DNA from: an uncultured Pelagibacteraceae bacterium | GTDB taxonomy: Bacteria > Pseudomonadota > Alphaproteobacteria > Pelagibacterales > Pelagibacteraceae | Direction: 5' to 3' | Length of the DNA: 64,000 bases | Assembly (NCBI GenBank): GCA_902574035.1 | Contig: CACGMC010000002.1 | Coordinates: forward strand, 202,865-266,864 | Shown here: piece by piece, positions 50,678-61,153 of the stretch | Position numbering within the stretch: the stretch's first letter is position 1 | Layout of the letters: each line of letters starts with the position of its first letter | Program-made: the position numbers and the translations under genes | The notes under the pieces: generated by a model | Seen by the model: the letters and a program-made list of their open reading frames with translations, nothing else | Database searches by the model: none | What the model was told of the DNA's origin: nothing

Positions 50678-50762
50678 TGGTGGGCAAGAAGAGACTCGAA
50701 CTCTTAAGCCTTGCGGCACTAGTTCCTAAGACTAGCGCGTATACCAATTCCGCCACTTGCCC
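50678..50762 (-). tRNA. tRNA-Leu (TAG), CCA encoded
   Basis: GGGCAAG…CTTGCCC acceptor, anticodon TAG in CTTAGGA, long variable arm, GAGTTCGAGTCTC T-arm, 3' ACCA. Confidence 0.95.
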
Positions 50763-50773
50763 GAATTTATTGT

Positions 50774-51847
50774 TTATATATCAATTTTTTTTTTTATAAA
50801 ACTGTTAAGTAAGAAATAAATACTCATATAAATTATGATTAAAGCGAAAAACCATAGCATACAAAATAATACGTTTGTTTTCATAATAAAAGCAGGCATA
50901 ATTAATATTAAGTAAACAAAATTTATCAGTAAAGAATTCAGATAATTATTATCCTGGCCTGGATTTTTTAATTTTAAAATTTTGAATGAAAGCATATGAA
51001 GATGTTTATCATCTGGCATTATAGGTGATTTTTTTTGATAAATTTTTCGAAAAAATGAAAAAAATACTTCAAAAAATAAATAAAACATAATTATACAATA
51101 AAAATAAGTAGAAAGAGCAGGATTTGTATTATTAGTTAAAATAACATTTAAGGCTGTTAATGATCCAAAAAAATATGCACCTCCGTCACCCATGAACATT
51201 TTAGCTTTTGGAAAATTAAAAAGTAAAAATATTAAAAGAATAATAATTTGTCCTGTTATAAATATTGAATAAAATTTAATTTCGTTTTCAATATTAATTG
51301 CAAATAATAATGAGTTTATAATTAGTAGCTGAATAGCAAGAAGACCATTAAATCCATCAATTAGATTTGATCCGTTGATTATAAATAGGAAGCATAAAAG
51401 AACAAAAAGAATTGACCATAAATTAATTGATAAAATATTTTGTAAAAAATTTAATTCTATCCATAAAATATTTATTGAAAATATTTTAATCAAAATGAAT
51501 AAAACGACGGCCATTGTGGCTAATCTAATTTTTGGTGTTAGTTTAAGTTTAACATCCTCAAAAAATCCTATTAAAAAGAGGCAAATACTAAGCAATAAAT
51601 GTTCTATGTATAAAATTGAAAAAAATAAATTAAACAAAAGTATCAAAAATATGAAGGATATTGCGGACGCTAACCCACCGCTTCTTGGAATATTTAAAGT
51701 ATGAAAGGCTTGAGGTTTTTCAAAGTCATCGTCCAATAAAGAATTTCCAAAAAATAAATGAGAATATTTTTGAACGATAAAAAAAATAAAAAAACTAAAT
51801 AAAGTAAAAATTGATAGAACGCTTAGCTCCAAAGAGTCGTTTTGCAT
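50774..51847 (-). CDS. MraY/WecA-family undecaprenyl-phosphate glycosyl-1-phosphate transferase
   Basis: 'NGSNLIDGFNGLLAIQ', 'KAKMFMGDGGAYFFGSL', 'IYQKKSPIMPDDKHLHML'. Confidence 0.85.
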   Translation of the reverse strand: MQNDSLELSVLSIFTLFSFFIFFIVQKYSHLFFGNSLLDDDFEKPQAFHTLNIPRSGGLASAISFIFLILLFNLFFSILYIEHLLLSICLFLIGFFEDVKLKLTPKIRLATMAVVLFILIKIFSINILWIELNFLQNILSINLWSILFVLLCFLFIINGSNLIDGFNGLLAIQLLIINSLLFAINIENEIKFYSIFITGQIIILLIFLLFNFPKAKMFMGDGGAYFFGSLTALNVILTNNTNPALSTYFYCIIMFYLFFEVFFSFFRKIYQKKSPIMPDDKHLHMLSFKILKLKNPGQDNNYLNSLLINFVYLILIMPAFIMKTNVLFCMLWFFALIIIYMSIYFLLNSFIKKKIDI

Positions 51848-51852
51848 TAGTA

Positions 51853-52746
51853 CTAATTTTCCCCTTTATTGTTTTTTTTTACTATATAAATTCCCATTAT
51901 TATTATACTCAATGAAATCAAAACCCGCCATGTAATAACTTCATCCATAAGGAAATATCCAAAAAATACCCCAAAAATTGGAATTAAATATGCCACTTGA
52001 GTTTGAAAAACTAAACCATTGACGGATAAAATTCTAAATCTTATTAACCAAGCTAATCCAGTTGCAACAATGCCTAAGTAAAGTAAAGAGAAAGTAGACT
52101 CAAGCGTAGGAGAAGCAAGCCAAGGTTTTTCTAAAATTATCGCCATTGGAAAAAGGAAAATTAATGACCAGACGGTTGTTGATGTTGTGACATTTTCATT
52201 TCCTTTATTTTTAATTTTTAAAGTCAAAATACCACCAATCGAATAAAATGTTGATCCCAAAATTGTGATTAGTGCAAAAATATAATTATTTTCATTTATA
52301 ATAATTTTGTCTAAAAATAAAAATAAAATACCTGAAAAACCTATTAAAATACCGATTACTTTAAAAAAATTTATTTTTTCATTTTTTGTAAAAAAGTGAG
52401 CTAATACTGTTCCACTTAGAGGAGTTGTGCTCATTAGCATAGCCGCTAGGTAACTGTTTATTTTGCTAGTACCTATAGCTATTAAAATGAATGGGATAGC
52501 TATATTACATAATCCAATTAAGGCATACTGTTTCCATTCTTTAGAAAATGCCTCTATTTTTATATTCTTAAATTTACAGAGTAAAATTAAAGGTACGCTA
52601 GCAAAAATTACTCTGACCAAAGCTAGCGTAATTGGTTCATAAGAGTAGGTTGCAATTTTAATATTAAAAAAAGAAGATCCCCAAATTAAGCCAAGTAAAA
52701 CAAGTAAAAAAATGTCAATTGATTTTGCTTCTCTCATAATATGCAA
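51853..52746 (-). CDS. EamA/DMT-family transporter
   Basis: Ten hydrophobic segments; 'LVLLGLIWGSSFFNIKIA', C-terminal 'QVAYLIPIFGVFFGYFLMDEVITW'. Confidence 0.88.
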   Translation of the reverse strand: MHIMREAKSIDIFLLVLLGLIWGSSFFNIKIATYSYEPITLALVRVIFASVPLILLCKFKNIKIEAFSKEWKQYALIGLCNIAIPFILIAIGTSKINSYLAAMLMSTTPLSGTVLAHFFTKNEKINFFKVIGILIGFSGILFLFLDKIIINENNYIFALITILGSTFYSIGGILTLKIKNKGNENVTTSTTVWSLIFLFPMAIILEKPWLASPTLESTFSLLYLGIVATGLAWLIRFRILSVNGLVFQTQVAYLIPIFGVFFGYFLMDEVITWRVLISLSIIIMGIYIVKKNNKGEN

Positions 52747-52845
52747 TTAAAAATTGTATTGATGCTTTAGGCGCATAGCTGATATCATTTTATTAGAGGT
52801 TATTCTATAACTATATTCTGCTATTAAGCATTGGATTTAAAACTT

Positions 52846-54252
52846 ATGAGTGCTAGTAAAATTACAAAATTAATGAAAGATAAAGAGGTTGAGTACGTAG
52901 ATCTTAGATTTACAGATCCTAGAGGTAAGCTCCAACACCTAACGATGGATAGCTCTGTGGTTGATGAGGAAATGCTAGAAAAAGGAGTGTTTTTTGATGG
53001 ATCATCAATAGCTGGCTGGAAGGCAATTAACGAGTCAGACATGATTTTAAAACCTGATTTATCTAGACCGATAATTGATCCATTTAATTCTCACACTACC
53101 TTAAATATTTTTTGCGATATTATGGATGCAGTTAAAAAAGATCCTTATGGAAGAGATCCGAGAGGTACAGCCAAAAAAGCTGAGGCATATTTAAAAAAAT
53201 CAGATATCGGAGATAAAGCATACTTTGGACCAGAGCCTGAATTTTTTGTTTTTGATGATGTGAGATTTAAAAATGAGATGAATGAAACAAGTTTTTCTAT
53301 CGATAGTTCTGAAGGTCCATATAACACTGGTAAAAAATATGAAAACGGCAATTTAGGTCATAGACCGGGTATTAAGGGAGGTTATTTTCCAGTTCCTCCT
53401 GTTGATAGTGCACAAGATATGAGAAGTGAATATTTAAAGGCTTTAAAAGATATGGGTGTTAAAGTAGAAAAACACCATCATGAAGTAGCTCCGTCACAAC
53501 ATGAGCTAGGAATGTATTTTGGTACTCTTACAGACATGGCAGATAACGTTCAATTATACAAATATGCAGTGTTAATGGTTACAAATTCATTTGGAAAATC
53601 CGCAACTTTTATGCCGAAACCAGTTAAAGGTGATAATGGCTCTGGTATGCACTGTCATCAATCTATTTGGAAAGGAAACACTCCTTTGTTTATGGGTAAG
53701 GAGTATGCAGGTCTTTCGAAAACAGCTTTACATTACATAGGTGGAATACTAAAGCACGCGAAAGCTATAAATGCTTTTTCAAACGCAACAACTAATAGTT
53801 ATAAAAGATTAATACCTGGCTTTGAAGCTCCAGTGATTTTAGCCTACTCTGCAAGAAATAGATCTGCATCGTGTAGAATACCAATAACAATGAGCCCTAA
53901 AGCTGCAAGAATGGAAATTAGGTTTCCTGATGCTGCTGGAAACCCTTACTTGACTTTTGCTTCAATGCTAATGGCAGGTATTGATGGAATTAAAAATAAA
54001 ATTGATCCGGGTAAAGCATTTGACAAAGATCTTTACACTTTAGGAGAAGACGAAGTTAAAAAACTTCCAACAGTTTGTGGTTCATTAAGGGAAGCTATGG
54101 AAAGTTTAGATAAAGATAGAAAGTTTTTGACTCAAGGCGGTGTTTTCACAGACGATCAAATAGATGCTTACATAGACTTAAAGTTCCAAGAGATTTATAA
54201 ATTTGAACATACTCCTCATCCAATTGAATTTGAGATGTATTACAGCCAATAA
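52846..54252 (+). CDS. glnA: glutamine synthetase, type I (start set to ATG MSASKITKLM; track start 52831 is TTG)
   Basis: 'GVFFDGSSIAGWKAINESDM', 'GSGMHCHQSIWK', 'KRLIPGFEAPVILAYSARNRSASCRIP'. Confidence 0.96.
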   Translation: MSASKITKLMKDKEVEYVDLRFTDPRGKLQHLTMDSSVVDEEMLEKGVFFDGSSIAGWKAINESDMILKPDLSRPIIDPFNSHTTLNIFCDIMDAVKKDPYGRDPRGTAKKAEAYLKKSDIGDKAYFGPEPEFFVFDDVRFKNEMNETSFSIDSSEGPYNTGKKYENGNLGHRPGIKGGYFPVPPVDSAQDMRSEYLKALKDMGVKVEKHHHEVAPSQHELGMYFGTLTDMADNVQLYKYAVLMVTNSFGKSATFMPKPVKGDNGSGMHCHQSIWKGNTPLFMGKEYAGLSKTALHYIGGILKHAKAINAFSNATTNSYKRLIPGFEAPVILAYSARNRSASCRIPITMSPKAARMEIRFPDAAGNPYLTFASMLMAGIDGIKNKIDPGKAFDKDLYTLGEDEVKKLPTVCGSLREAMESLDKDRKFLTQGGVFTDDQIDAYIDLKFQEIYKFEHTPHPIEFEMYYSQ

Positions 54253-54254
54253 GC

Positions 54255-54590
54255 TTAGATTTTAAAAGACTCCCCGCACCCGCAACGCTCAGTTTCATTA
54301 GGATTTTTAAAAACAAATTGAGAAGAAAACTTTTCTTTTTTATAATCCATTTCGGTACCTAAAAGATAAATTATAGCAGCTGGATCAATAAATACTTTTA
54401 CTCCTTTATCTTCAATGATTTCGTCGTTTTCTTTTTTATCTTTAGCATATTCCATAGAGTAACTCATGCCAGCGCAACCTCCAGATTTTACTCCAATTCT
54501 GACACCAATGGTTTTATTATCTGCGTTAGACATAATTTCTTTGATTCTAGCTGCTGCAGTATCAGATAATTTAATTATTGGCTCGCTCAT
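54255..54590 (-). CDS. sufA: HesB/IscA-family A-type Fe-S carrier
   Basis: 'VRIGVKSGGCAGMSYSMEYA', C-terminal 'CGCGESF'; end of suf operon. Confidence 0.88.
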   Translation of the reverse strand: MSEPIIKLSDTAAARIKEIMSNADNKTIGVRIGVKSGGCAGMSYSMEYAKDKKENDEIIEDKGVKVFIDPAAIIYLLGTEMDYKKEKFSSQFVFKNPNETERCGCGESFKI

Positions 54591-54889
54591 AAATTTAATT
54601 CTAATTTTGCCTCTTCACTCATCATATCTTTAGTCCAAGGAGGACTCCAGACTAATTTTAAATCTACTTTCTTTATTTCCTCTATGGAATTGATATTTTC
54701 TTTTACCATCTTAGGTAAACTATCAGCTACTGGACAATTAGGACTGGTCAATGTCATTTCAATGTAAGCTTCATTCTCATTTTTGACCTCAATATTATAA
54801 ATTAAACCTAAATCATAAATATTTACTGGTATTTCAGGGTCATAAACTTTTTTAATTTCAGCAATTATTTTTTCTTTAATTTTCATTAT
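54587..54889 (-). CDS. sufT: SufT/MIP18-family (DUF59) Fe-S assembly protein; start set to MKIKEKIIAEIKKVYDPE
   Basis: 'VYDPEIPVNIYDLGLIY', 'TLTSPNCPVADSLP'. Confidence 0.88.
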   Translation of the reverse strand: MMKIKEKIIAEIKKVYDPEIPVNIYDLGLIYNIEVKNENEAYIEMTLTSPNCPVADSLPKMVKENINSIEEIKKVDLKLVWSPPWTKDMMSEEAKLELNL

Positions 54890-55326
54890 TTTTTCTCCAA
54901 AACCGAAGATAGTGTATGCCAAGCCATTGTTGCGCACTTAACTCTCATTGGGAAATCTTTCACTCCTGATAGTGACATCAAGGTTGTCTTTTGATCTTCG
55001 TTTAAACTATTTAACGTTATTGATTTATTTTCTTTAATTAAGTTCAAAAAATTATCAGTAATAGCTTTAGCTAAATTAAAATCTTTGCCTTTCAAAATAT
55101 CGGTTAAAATAGAAGCTGAAGCTAAAGAAATTGCACAACCTTCACCTTCAAAACTAAGATCTAAAATTTTTTTGTTTTTATCCAATTGGGCGTAAATATG
55201 AACCTTGTCACCACAAAGAGGATTGTGGCCCTTCGCATCGCTGGTGAAATCTTTACATTTGCCAAAATTTCTTGGATTTTTTCCATGATCCAAAATTATT
55301 TCTTGATATAGTTCTTTTAATTCCAT
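54886..55326 (-). CDS. sufU: SufU-type Fe-S assembly scaffold/sulfurtransferase
   Basis: 'LYQEIILDHGKNPRNFG', 'NPLCGDKVHIY', 'FEGEGCAISLASASIL', 'VKCATMAWHTL'. Confidence 0.9.
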   Translation of the reverse strand: MELKELYQEIILDHGKNPRNFGKCKDFTSDAKGHNPLCGDKVHIYAQLDKNKKILDLSFEGEGCAISLASASILTDILKGKDFNLAKAITDNFLNLIKENKSITLNSLNEDQKTTLMSLSGVKDFPMRVKCATMAWHTLSSVLEKK

Positions 55327-56543
55327 TATATTTTAAAAACCTTTTTACATTTTTCTATTGCATTAATTAAAATATCAATATCTTCTTTTGTATTATATAT
55401 TCCTATAGAGGCTCTAGCAGTAGCAGACATGCCAATTTTTTCATGTAATATTTGACAACAATGATGCCCAGCTCTTATAGCAACTCCATCATCATCAAGA
55501 ATTGTTGCAATGTCATGTGGGTGAATTCCTTTTAAAGTAAATGATATCACAGACGCTTTATTTTTTGGATCACCAACTAAATTTATTGAATTATTTTTTC
55601 TTATTTTATCTATACCATATCTAAGGACATCATTTTCATTTTCAGAGATTTTATCTAAACCAATTTTTTCAATAAGTTTAATTGACTCACTGAACGCAAC
55701 TACTTCAGCAGTTTGCATTGTACCAGCTTCAAATTTTGTTGGACTTTCAGCAAACGTTATATTTTCTTTTTTTACCTCATCTATCATTCCTCCACCACCT
55801 TGATAAGGAGGCATTTCATCTAACCATTTTTTCTTTCCGTAAAGAATTCCTAGTCCATTAGGTCCGTATAACTTATGGCAAGATATTACGTAAAAATCGC
55901 ATCCTAATTTTTGCATATCTAATTTTAAGTGGGGGGCGCCTTGAGTTCCATCTACCAAAACAGGAATTTTTTTTGATGAAGCAAGATCAATAATTTCTTT
56001 TAAAGGAGTTATTCCACCTGTTACATTCGATATGTGAGTAATAGCTATCATCTTAGTTTTATTCGTAATTAATTTCTTTATTTCATCTATTTGTATTTCA
56101 AGGTTTTCATTAATTTTTGCGAATTTTATTACTGCTTTTTTTTTATTTCTTAAATAATGCCAAGGAACATAATTCGAGTGATGCTCTAATTCTGTAAGAA
56201 TAATCTCGTCTCCCTCATTTATATATTTTTCTCCGAAGGAATTTGCTACTAAATTTATGCCTTCTGTAGCACCTTTAGTGAATATTATCTCTTCTCTATG
56301 CTTTGCATTTATAAATTTTTTGACAAGATCTCTAGTTTCCTCAAATCTATTTGTTGCAGTAACAGCTAATGAATGAACACTTCTACCAACATTTGAAAAT
56401 TCGTTCTCATAGAAGTATGACATTCTATCAATAACAGATTTAGGTTTTTGAGAAGAATTAGCGCTATCTAGATAAACTAAAGGTTTATTATTTATCTTTT
56501 TTTTGAATATTGGAAAATTATTTTTAATTTGATCTATTTTCAT
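55326..56543 (-). CDS. sufS: cysteine desulfurase SufS
   Basis: 'PLVYLDSANSSQKPKSVID', 'VISCHKLYGPNGLGILYGKKKWLDEMPPYQGGGGMI', 'AIRAGHHCCQ'. Confidence 0.95.
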   Translation of the reverse strand: MKIDQIKNNFPIFKKKINNKPLVYLDSANSSQKPKSVIDRMSYFYENEFSNVGRSVHSLAVTATNRFEETRDLVKKFINAKHREEIIFTKGATEGINLVANSFGEKYINEGDEIILTELEHHSNYVPWHYLRNKKKAVIKFAKINENLEIQIDEIKKLITNKTKMIAITHISNVTGGITPLKEIIDLASSKKIPVLVDGTQGAPHLKLDMQKLGCDFYVISCHKLYGPNGLGILYGKKKWLDEMPPYQGGGGMIDEVKKENITFAESPTKFEAGTMQTAEVVAFSESIKLIEKIGLDKISENENDVLRYGIDKIRKNNSINLVGDPKNKASVISFTLKGIHPHDIATILDDDGVAIRAGHHCCQILHEKIGMSATARASIGIYNTKEDIDILINAIEKCKKVFKI

Positions 56544-57780
56544 ATTTTATATGCTTATTAAAATGGTTTAATAAAATATCTGTAATGTCTTTATCTTTAA
56601 TTTTTTCTAGAACACTCTCTAAAAATCCTTTTATAATCATTTTTATAGCTTCTTTTTCCTTTATTCCTCTTGCTTTTAAATAAAATAAAGACTCTTTGTC
56701 GATATTTCCTGAAGTTGATCCATGAGAACATTTTACATCGTCAGCATAAATTTCAAGTTCAGGCTTCGTGTTAAATTCGGAATCTTTATCAAGCAAAAGA
56801 CCCTTGCTTAATTGATAAGCATTAGTTTTTTGTGCTATGCTGTCTACAAAGACTTTACCTTGAAATACTCCTTTGCTACCTGAGGCAAGAACGTTTTTGA
56901 TATCTTGATGACTTTGGCAATTTGGTTTTAAATGTTGAATATTTGTTTTAATTTCTTGATGGTTGTTAATTCCTAAAAATAATCCTGAATAGACCTCGCC
57001 ACAAGAATTCATTCCATTTAGTTTGATATTACTTTCAAATTTTCCGAATTTCATACCGGATGAGAATAAATATTTTTTAAAATTTGAATTTTTCAGTAAC
57101 TCAACTTTTGAAAATTCATAAAAAAAATTATTACTTTCTTTTTTATTTATGAAATAATAGTTAAGAGAAGCATTTTCTTCTAGATTAATATATTTAAATG
57201 TGTTGTTAAAAAAATTACCTTCAGACTCATCTATTAAATATTCTATAATAGTAGCATCGGAGTTCTTTGACATAGTAATAGTCTCAGAGTTATTAATTAT
57301 TTTATTTTTTAAAACACCGGTAAAATAGTTATAAATTACTATAGGGTATTTGAATTTATAATCTGATTTAATATTTAAGTAAAATCCACCTTCGTGTAAT
57401 GCGGTATTAAGATTTTGCATTTGGTTATCTTTTAATTCATTTGCAAAATTTAAGTGCTGATCAAGATTAAATTCATTTATTTTAAAAAAATTTTCATATT
57501 GTAAATTTTCAGATTTAAAATCAAAAGACTCTAATTTTCCGTTAATTAGTGTTATTGAATTATGACTAAATTTTAAATCTTGAACATTTGGTTTTTTATT
57601 ATCTAGTTGATTATTATGCAGTTCTTTAAAATTTTCGCTTAAAACTTTTTCTAAATCAGTAAACTTCCAATCCTCTTCTCTTTTATTAGGAAAACCTTTT
57701 TTTTTAAAAGTAGACAAGTTTGCCTCTCTTAATTTAAGACTTTTATCCGATTTATCTTTAATTTTAAAATTTAATTCCAT
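56524..57780 (-). CDS. sufD: Fe-S cluster assembly protein SufD
   Basis: 'NKREEDWKFTDL', 'KPELEIYADDVKCSHGSTSGNIDKESLFYLKARGI'. Confidence 0.93.
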   Translation of the reverse strand: MELNFKIKDKSDKSLKLREANLSTFKKKGFPNKREEDWKFTDLEKVLSENFKELHNNQLDNKKPNVQDLKFSHNSITLINGKLESFDFKSENLQYENFFKINEFNLDQHLNFANELKDNQMQNLNTALHEGGFYLNIKSDYKFKYPIVIYNYFTGVLKNKIINNSETITMSKNSDATIIEYLIDESEGNFFNNTFKYINLEENASLNYYFINKKESNNFFYEFSKVELLKNSNFKKYLFSSGMKFGKFESNIKLNGMNSCGEVYSGLFLGINNHQEIKTNIQHLKPNCQSHQDIKNVLASGSKGVFQGKVFVDSIAQKTNAYQLSKGLLLDKDSEFNTKPELEIYADDVKCSHGSTSGNIDKESLFYLKARGIKEKEAIKMIIKGFLESVLEKIKDKDITDILLNHFNKHIKYENRSN

Positions 57781-57787
57781 AATTAAA

Positions 57788-58522
57788 TTAGATTAGATTA
57801 GTGTACCCAGTTTTTTCCAGTTCTTCCCCAAGTTCTTTAGAACCAGTTTTTATAATTTTTCCTGCTGATAACACGTGTATAAAATCAGGTTTTATAAAAT
57901 TCAAAAGTCTTTGATAATGTGTAATAATTAAAAAAGAATTATTTTTATTTTTGTAGGAATTGACGCCATCTGCAACAATTTTTAATGCATCAATATCTAA
58001 ACCCGAGTCAGTTTCGTCTAAAATTGCAAGTTTTGGTTCTAATATTTTTAATTGAAGAATTTCGTTCTTCTTCTTTTCTCCACCTGAAAATCCAACATTT
58101 AAATGTCTTGATAAAAATTTTTCGTCAATACTTAGTTCTTTGGCTTTTTCTTTTACGATTTTTATAAAACTTATGGCATCTATATCTTTATGACCTTTTG
58201 CTTTTCTAATTGAATTTAGCGATGTTCTTAAAAAATTGTTAGTATTAACACCTGGTATTTCTGTAGGATATTGAAAAGCTAAGAACATGCCTTTTTGAGC
58301 CCGCTCTTCTATTGAAATTTGAGTTAAATCTTCCCCTTCATATTTTAAATCCCCTGAAATATCATATCCAGGTTTACCAGATAAAATATTGGCTAATGTA
58401 CTTTTACCCGATCCATTTGGGCCCATAATAGCATGAACTTCACCTGGATTTATTTTTAGGTTTAAACCTTTAATAATTTTTTTATTATTAATTTCTGCTT
58501 CTAAATTTTTAATTTCTAACAT
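57788..58522 (-). CDS. sufC: Fe-S cluster assembly ATPase SufC
   Basis: 'HAIMGPNGSGKSTLANILSGKPGY', 'GFSGGEKKKNEILQL', 'LDETDSGLDIDALK'. Confidence 0.96.
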   Translation of the reverse strand: MLEIKNLEAEINNKKIIKGLNLKINPGEVHAIMGPNGSGKSTLANILSGKPGYDISGDLKYEGEDLTQISIEERAQKGMFLAFQYPTEIPGVNTNNFLRTSLNSIRKAKGHKDIDAISFIKIVKEKAKELSIDEKFLSRHLNVGFSGGEKKKNEILQLKILEPKLAILDETDSGLDIDALKIVADGVNSYKNKNNSFLIITHYQRLLNFIKPDFIHVLSAGKIIKTGSKELGEELEKTGYTNLI

Positions 58523-59958
58523 TATCCAACACTTCCCTCTAAACTTATTGAAACTAACTTTTGAGCTTCCACTGCGAATTCCATTGGTAATTGTTGTAAA
58601 ACTTCTTTACAAAATCCATTTACAATTAAACTTACTGCCTCTTCTTGGTTTAACCCTCTTTGATTGCAATAAAAAAGCTGTTCTTCATTTATTTTTGAAG
58701 TAGTGGCCTCATGCTCAATTATCGAAGATGAGTTTTTATTCTTTATATATGGTACAGTGTGTGCTCCACATTTATTTCCCATTAAAAGTGAGTCACATTG
58801 AGTATAATTTCTTGAATTTATTGCTTTTCTATTTATGTCAACTAATCCTCTATAGGTATTGTCAGCTTTACCAGCTGAAATTCCTTTAGAAATAATTTTG
58901 CTTTTGGTATTTTTTCCTAAATGTATCATTTTTGTACCGGTATCTGCTTTTTGGTAATTATTAGTAATTGCTATAGAGTAAAATTCACCTACAGAGTTAT
59001 CTCCTTGTAAAATGCAGCTTGGGTATTTCCAAGTTATTGCAGAACCAGTTTCAACCTGTGTCCATGATATTTTTGAATTTTTACCTTTACAGGCTCCTCT
59101 TTTGGTTACAAAATTATAAATTCCACCTTTTCCCTGCTCATCACCAGGATACCAATTTTGTACAGTCGAGTATTTAATTTCAGCATCATCAAGGGCCACA
59201 AGTTCTACATTTGCAGCATGAAGTTGATTTTCGTCTCTCATTGGTGCAGTGCAGCCCTCAAGATAACTTACATAGCTACCTTTATCAGCAATAATTAATG
59301 TTCTTTCAAACTGTCCGGTTTGGGAAGCGTTAATTCTGAAATAAGTAGAAAGCTCCATTGGACATCTTACGTTTGGTGGTATGTATACAAAAGATCCATC
59401 GGTAAAGACTGCAGAATTTAATGTTGCAAAATAATGATCAGTTATAGGAATTACGGATCCTAAATATTTTCTTACTAGTTCTGGATGTTTTTGTATTGCT
59501 TCAGAAATGGAACAAAAAATTATACCCTTCTTAGTTAGTTCACCTTTAAAAGTAGTTGCGACTGAAACAGAGTCAAAAACGGCATCTACTGCAACACCAC
59601 TGAGTCTTTTTTGCTCATCTAAAGGAATTCCGAGTTTTTTATAAGTTTCAATAAGCTTCGGATCAACTTCATCCAAACTCTTAGGTTTTTCTTTTGCGCT
59701 TTTAGGTGCAGAGTAATAATAAAGATCCTGATAATCTATTTTAGGATATTTTGGTTTTTGCCAATTAGGTTCTTTTAGTGACTTAAGCCTTTTGTAAGCT
59801 TTGAGTCTCCAATCTAAAAGCCATTTGGGTTCTTTTTTCTCTCTAGAAATAAATTTTATTGTTTCTTCATTTAATCCTTTAGGAGCTTTAAAACTTTCAA
59901 TATCAGTTGTGAAACCGTATTTATATTCTTTGTTAGAGTCTATAACTTTAGTGCTCAT
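58522..59958 (-). CDS. sufB: Fe-S cluster assembly protein SufB
   Basis: '[66 protein letters not shown]'. Confidence 0.96.
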   Translation of the reverse strand: MSTKVIDSNKEYKYGFTTDIESFKAPKGLNEETIKFISREKKEPKWLLDWRLKAYKRLKSLKEPNWQKPKYPKIDYQDLYYYSAPKSAKEKPKSLDEVDPKLIETYKKLGIPLDEQKRLSGVAVDAVFDSVSVATTFKGELTKKGIIFCSISEAIQKHPELVRKYLGSVIPITDHYFATLNSAVFTDGSFVYIPPNVRCPMELSTYFRINASQTGQFERTLIIADKGSYVSYLEGCTAPMRDENQLHAANVELVALDDAEIKYSTVQNWYPGDEQGKGGIYNFVTKRGACKGKNSKISWTQVETGSAITWKYPSCILQGDNSVGEFYSIAITNNYQKADTGTKMIHLGKNTKSKIISKGISAGKADNTYRGLVDINRKAINSRNYTQCDSLLMGNKCGAHTVPYIKNKNSSSIIEHEATTSKINEEQLFYCNQRGLNQEEAVSLIVNGFCKEVLQQLPMEFAVEAQKLVSISLEGSVG

Positions 59959-60365
59959 TGTCTTTTTATCAATTCCTCTAATTTAACATTTTCAAAAAAA
60001 CCATTAATATGTGTGTCTAATTTGTCCCATAGATTATGTGTTATGCATTTAACTGACTTATTGTTGCAACCTTTTTTCGAATCTTTTTTACAATTGAGGG
60101 TTTTTATCTCCTCGTTGACAGCTTGAAATATATTTGAAAGTTTAATCTCTGATGCTGGTTTGTCTAGCGCATATCCTCCCTTTACGCCCCTGACACTTCT
60201 TACTAATTTATCTTCTTTCAAATGTATAAATAACTGTTCTAAGTAGGCTAAAGAAATATTTTGTCTTGTTGAAATTTCTGATAGACTTACAGGCTTATTC
60301 TTTGAATAAGACGCAAGATCAGCCATCGCCATAACCGCATATCTGCCTTTCGTTGTAAGTTTCAT
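59955..60365 (-). CDS. Rrf2-family transcriptional regulator (IscR-like)
   Basis: '[17 protein letters not shown]', '[30 protein letters not shown]'; heads the suf operon. Confidence 0.88.
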   Translation of the reverse strand: MKLTTKGRYAVMAMADLASYSKNKPVSLSEISTRQNISLAYLEQLFIHLKEDKLVRSVRGVKGGYALDKPASEIKLSNIFQAVNEEIKTLNCKKDSKKGCNNKSVKCITHNLWDKLDTHINGFFENVKLEELIKRQ

Positions 60366-60496
60366 AAATTGGCCTTGTTTTACAACAATTTTGTAATAAT
60401 TCCTACCATATTACTAAGATTTAAAAAAAAATATTTGACGCATAAAAACATGTTATAAATCTAATCTTTTATTGAAACTGGTTATCATTACTAAAT

Positions 60497-61153
60497 ATGA
60501 AACAAAAAAGTTTAGAAATTTTTATACCTGGCCCCGCGGGAAGATTAGAGGGAAAGTATTACAAAAATCCTAAATTTGGTTCACCAGTTGCAATAGTGCT
60601 TCAACCCCATCCGCAATATGGTGGAACAATGAATAACAGAATAGTTCAATTAATGTATAACATTTTTTTAGAGAACGGATTTTCTGTAATAAAAATAAAT
60701 TTTAGAGGTGTAGGTAAAAGTGATGGTGTATTTGATAATGGTCAAGGTGAACTTTCTGATGCAGCGGCAGCTCTTGATTGGATTGAAAGAGAAAATATGG
60801 ATTATAGTCAATGTTGGGTGTCTGGTTTTTCTTTTGGTGCTTTAATTTGCATGCAATTAATTATGAGACGTCCTGAAGTTAATAACTTTATTGCAATTTC
60901 TCCTCAACCGAACGTATATGATTTTTCTTTTTTAGCCCCCTGTCCCACTTCAGGACAAGTAGTTTATAGTGATAATGATGAACTGGTGACTAAAGAAAGT
61001 ATCAATGAACTTGACAGCAGAATTAAAAGTCAAAAGGGTGTAGAAGTCATATTTTCAAAAATTAAAGGTGCAAATCATTTTTTTAAAGATAAAGAAAAAG
61101 AACTTACTTTAGAAATTCAAAAATATATTAAAGAGAAGACGGCTTTGATTTAA
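60497..61153 (+). CDS. alpha/beta hydrolase (COG2945-like)
   Basis: 'IFIPGPAGRLEGKY', 'VLQPHPQYGGTMNNRIV', 'INFRGVGKSDGVFDNGQGELSDAAAALDWI', 'VSGFSFGALI'. Confidence 0.85.
   Translation: MKQKSLEIFIPGPAGRLEGKYYKNPKFGSPVAIVLQPHPQYGGTMNNRIVQLMYNIFLENGFSVIKINFRGVGKSDGVFDNGQGELSDAAAALDWIERENMDYSQCWVSGFSFGALICMQLIMRRPEVNNFIAISPQPNVYDFSFLAPCPTSGQVVYSDNDELVTKESINELDSRIKSQKGVEVIFSKIKGANHFFKDKEKELTLEIQKYIKEKTALI

Noticed and set aside
60435-60490. Promoter/Fur-like elements between the Rrf2 regulator and the hydrolase
   Set aside because: TTGACG has no well-spaced -10, and the Fur-like match is only ~10/14; not distinguishable from AT-rich background.
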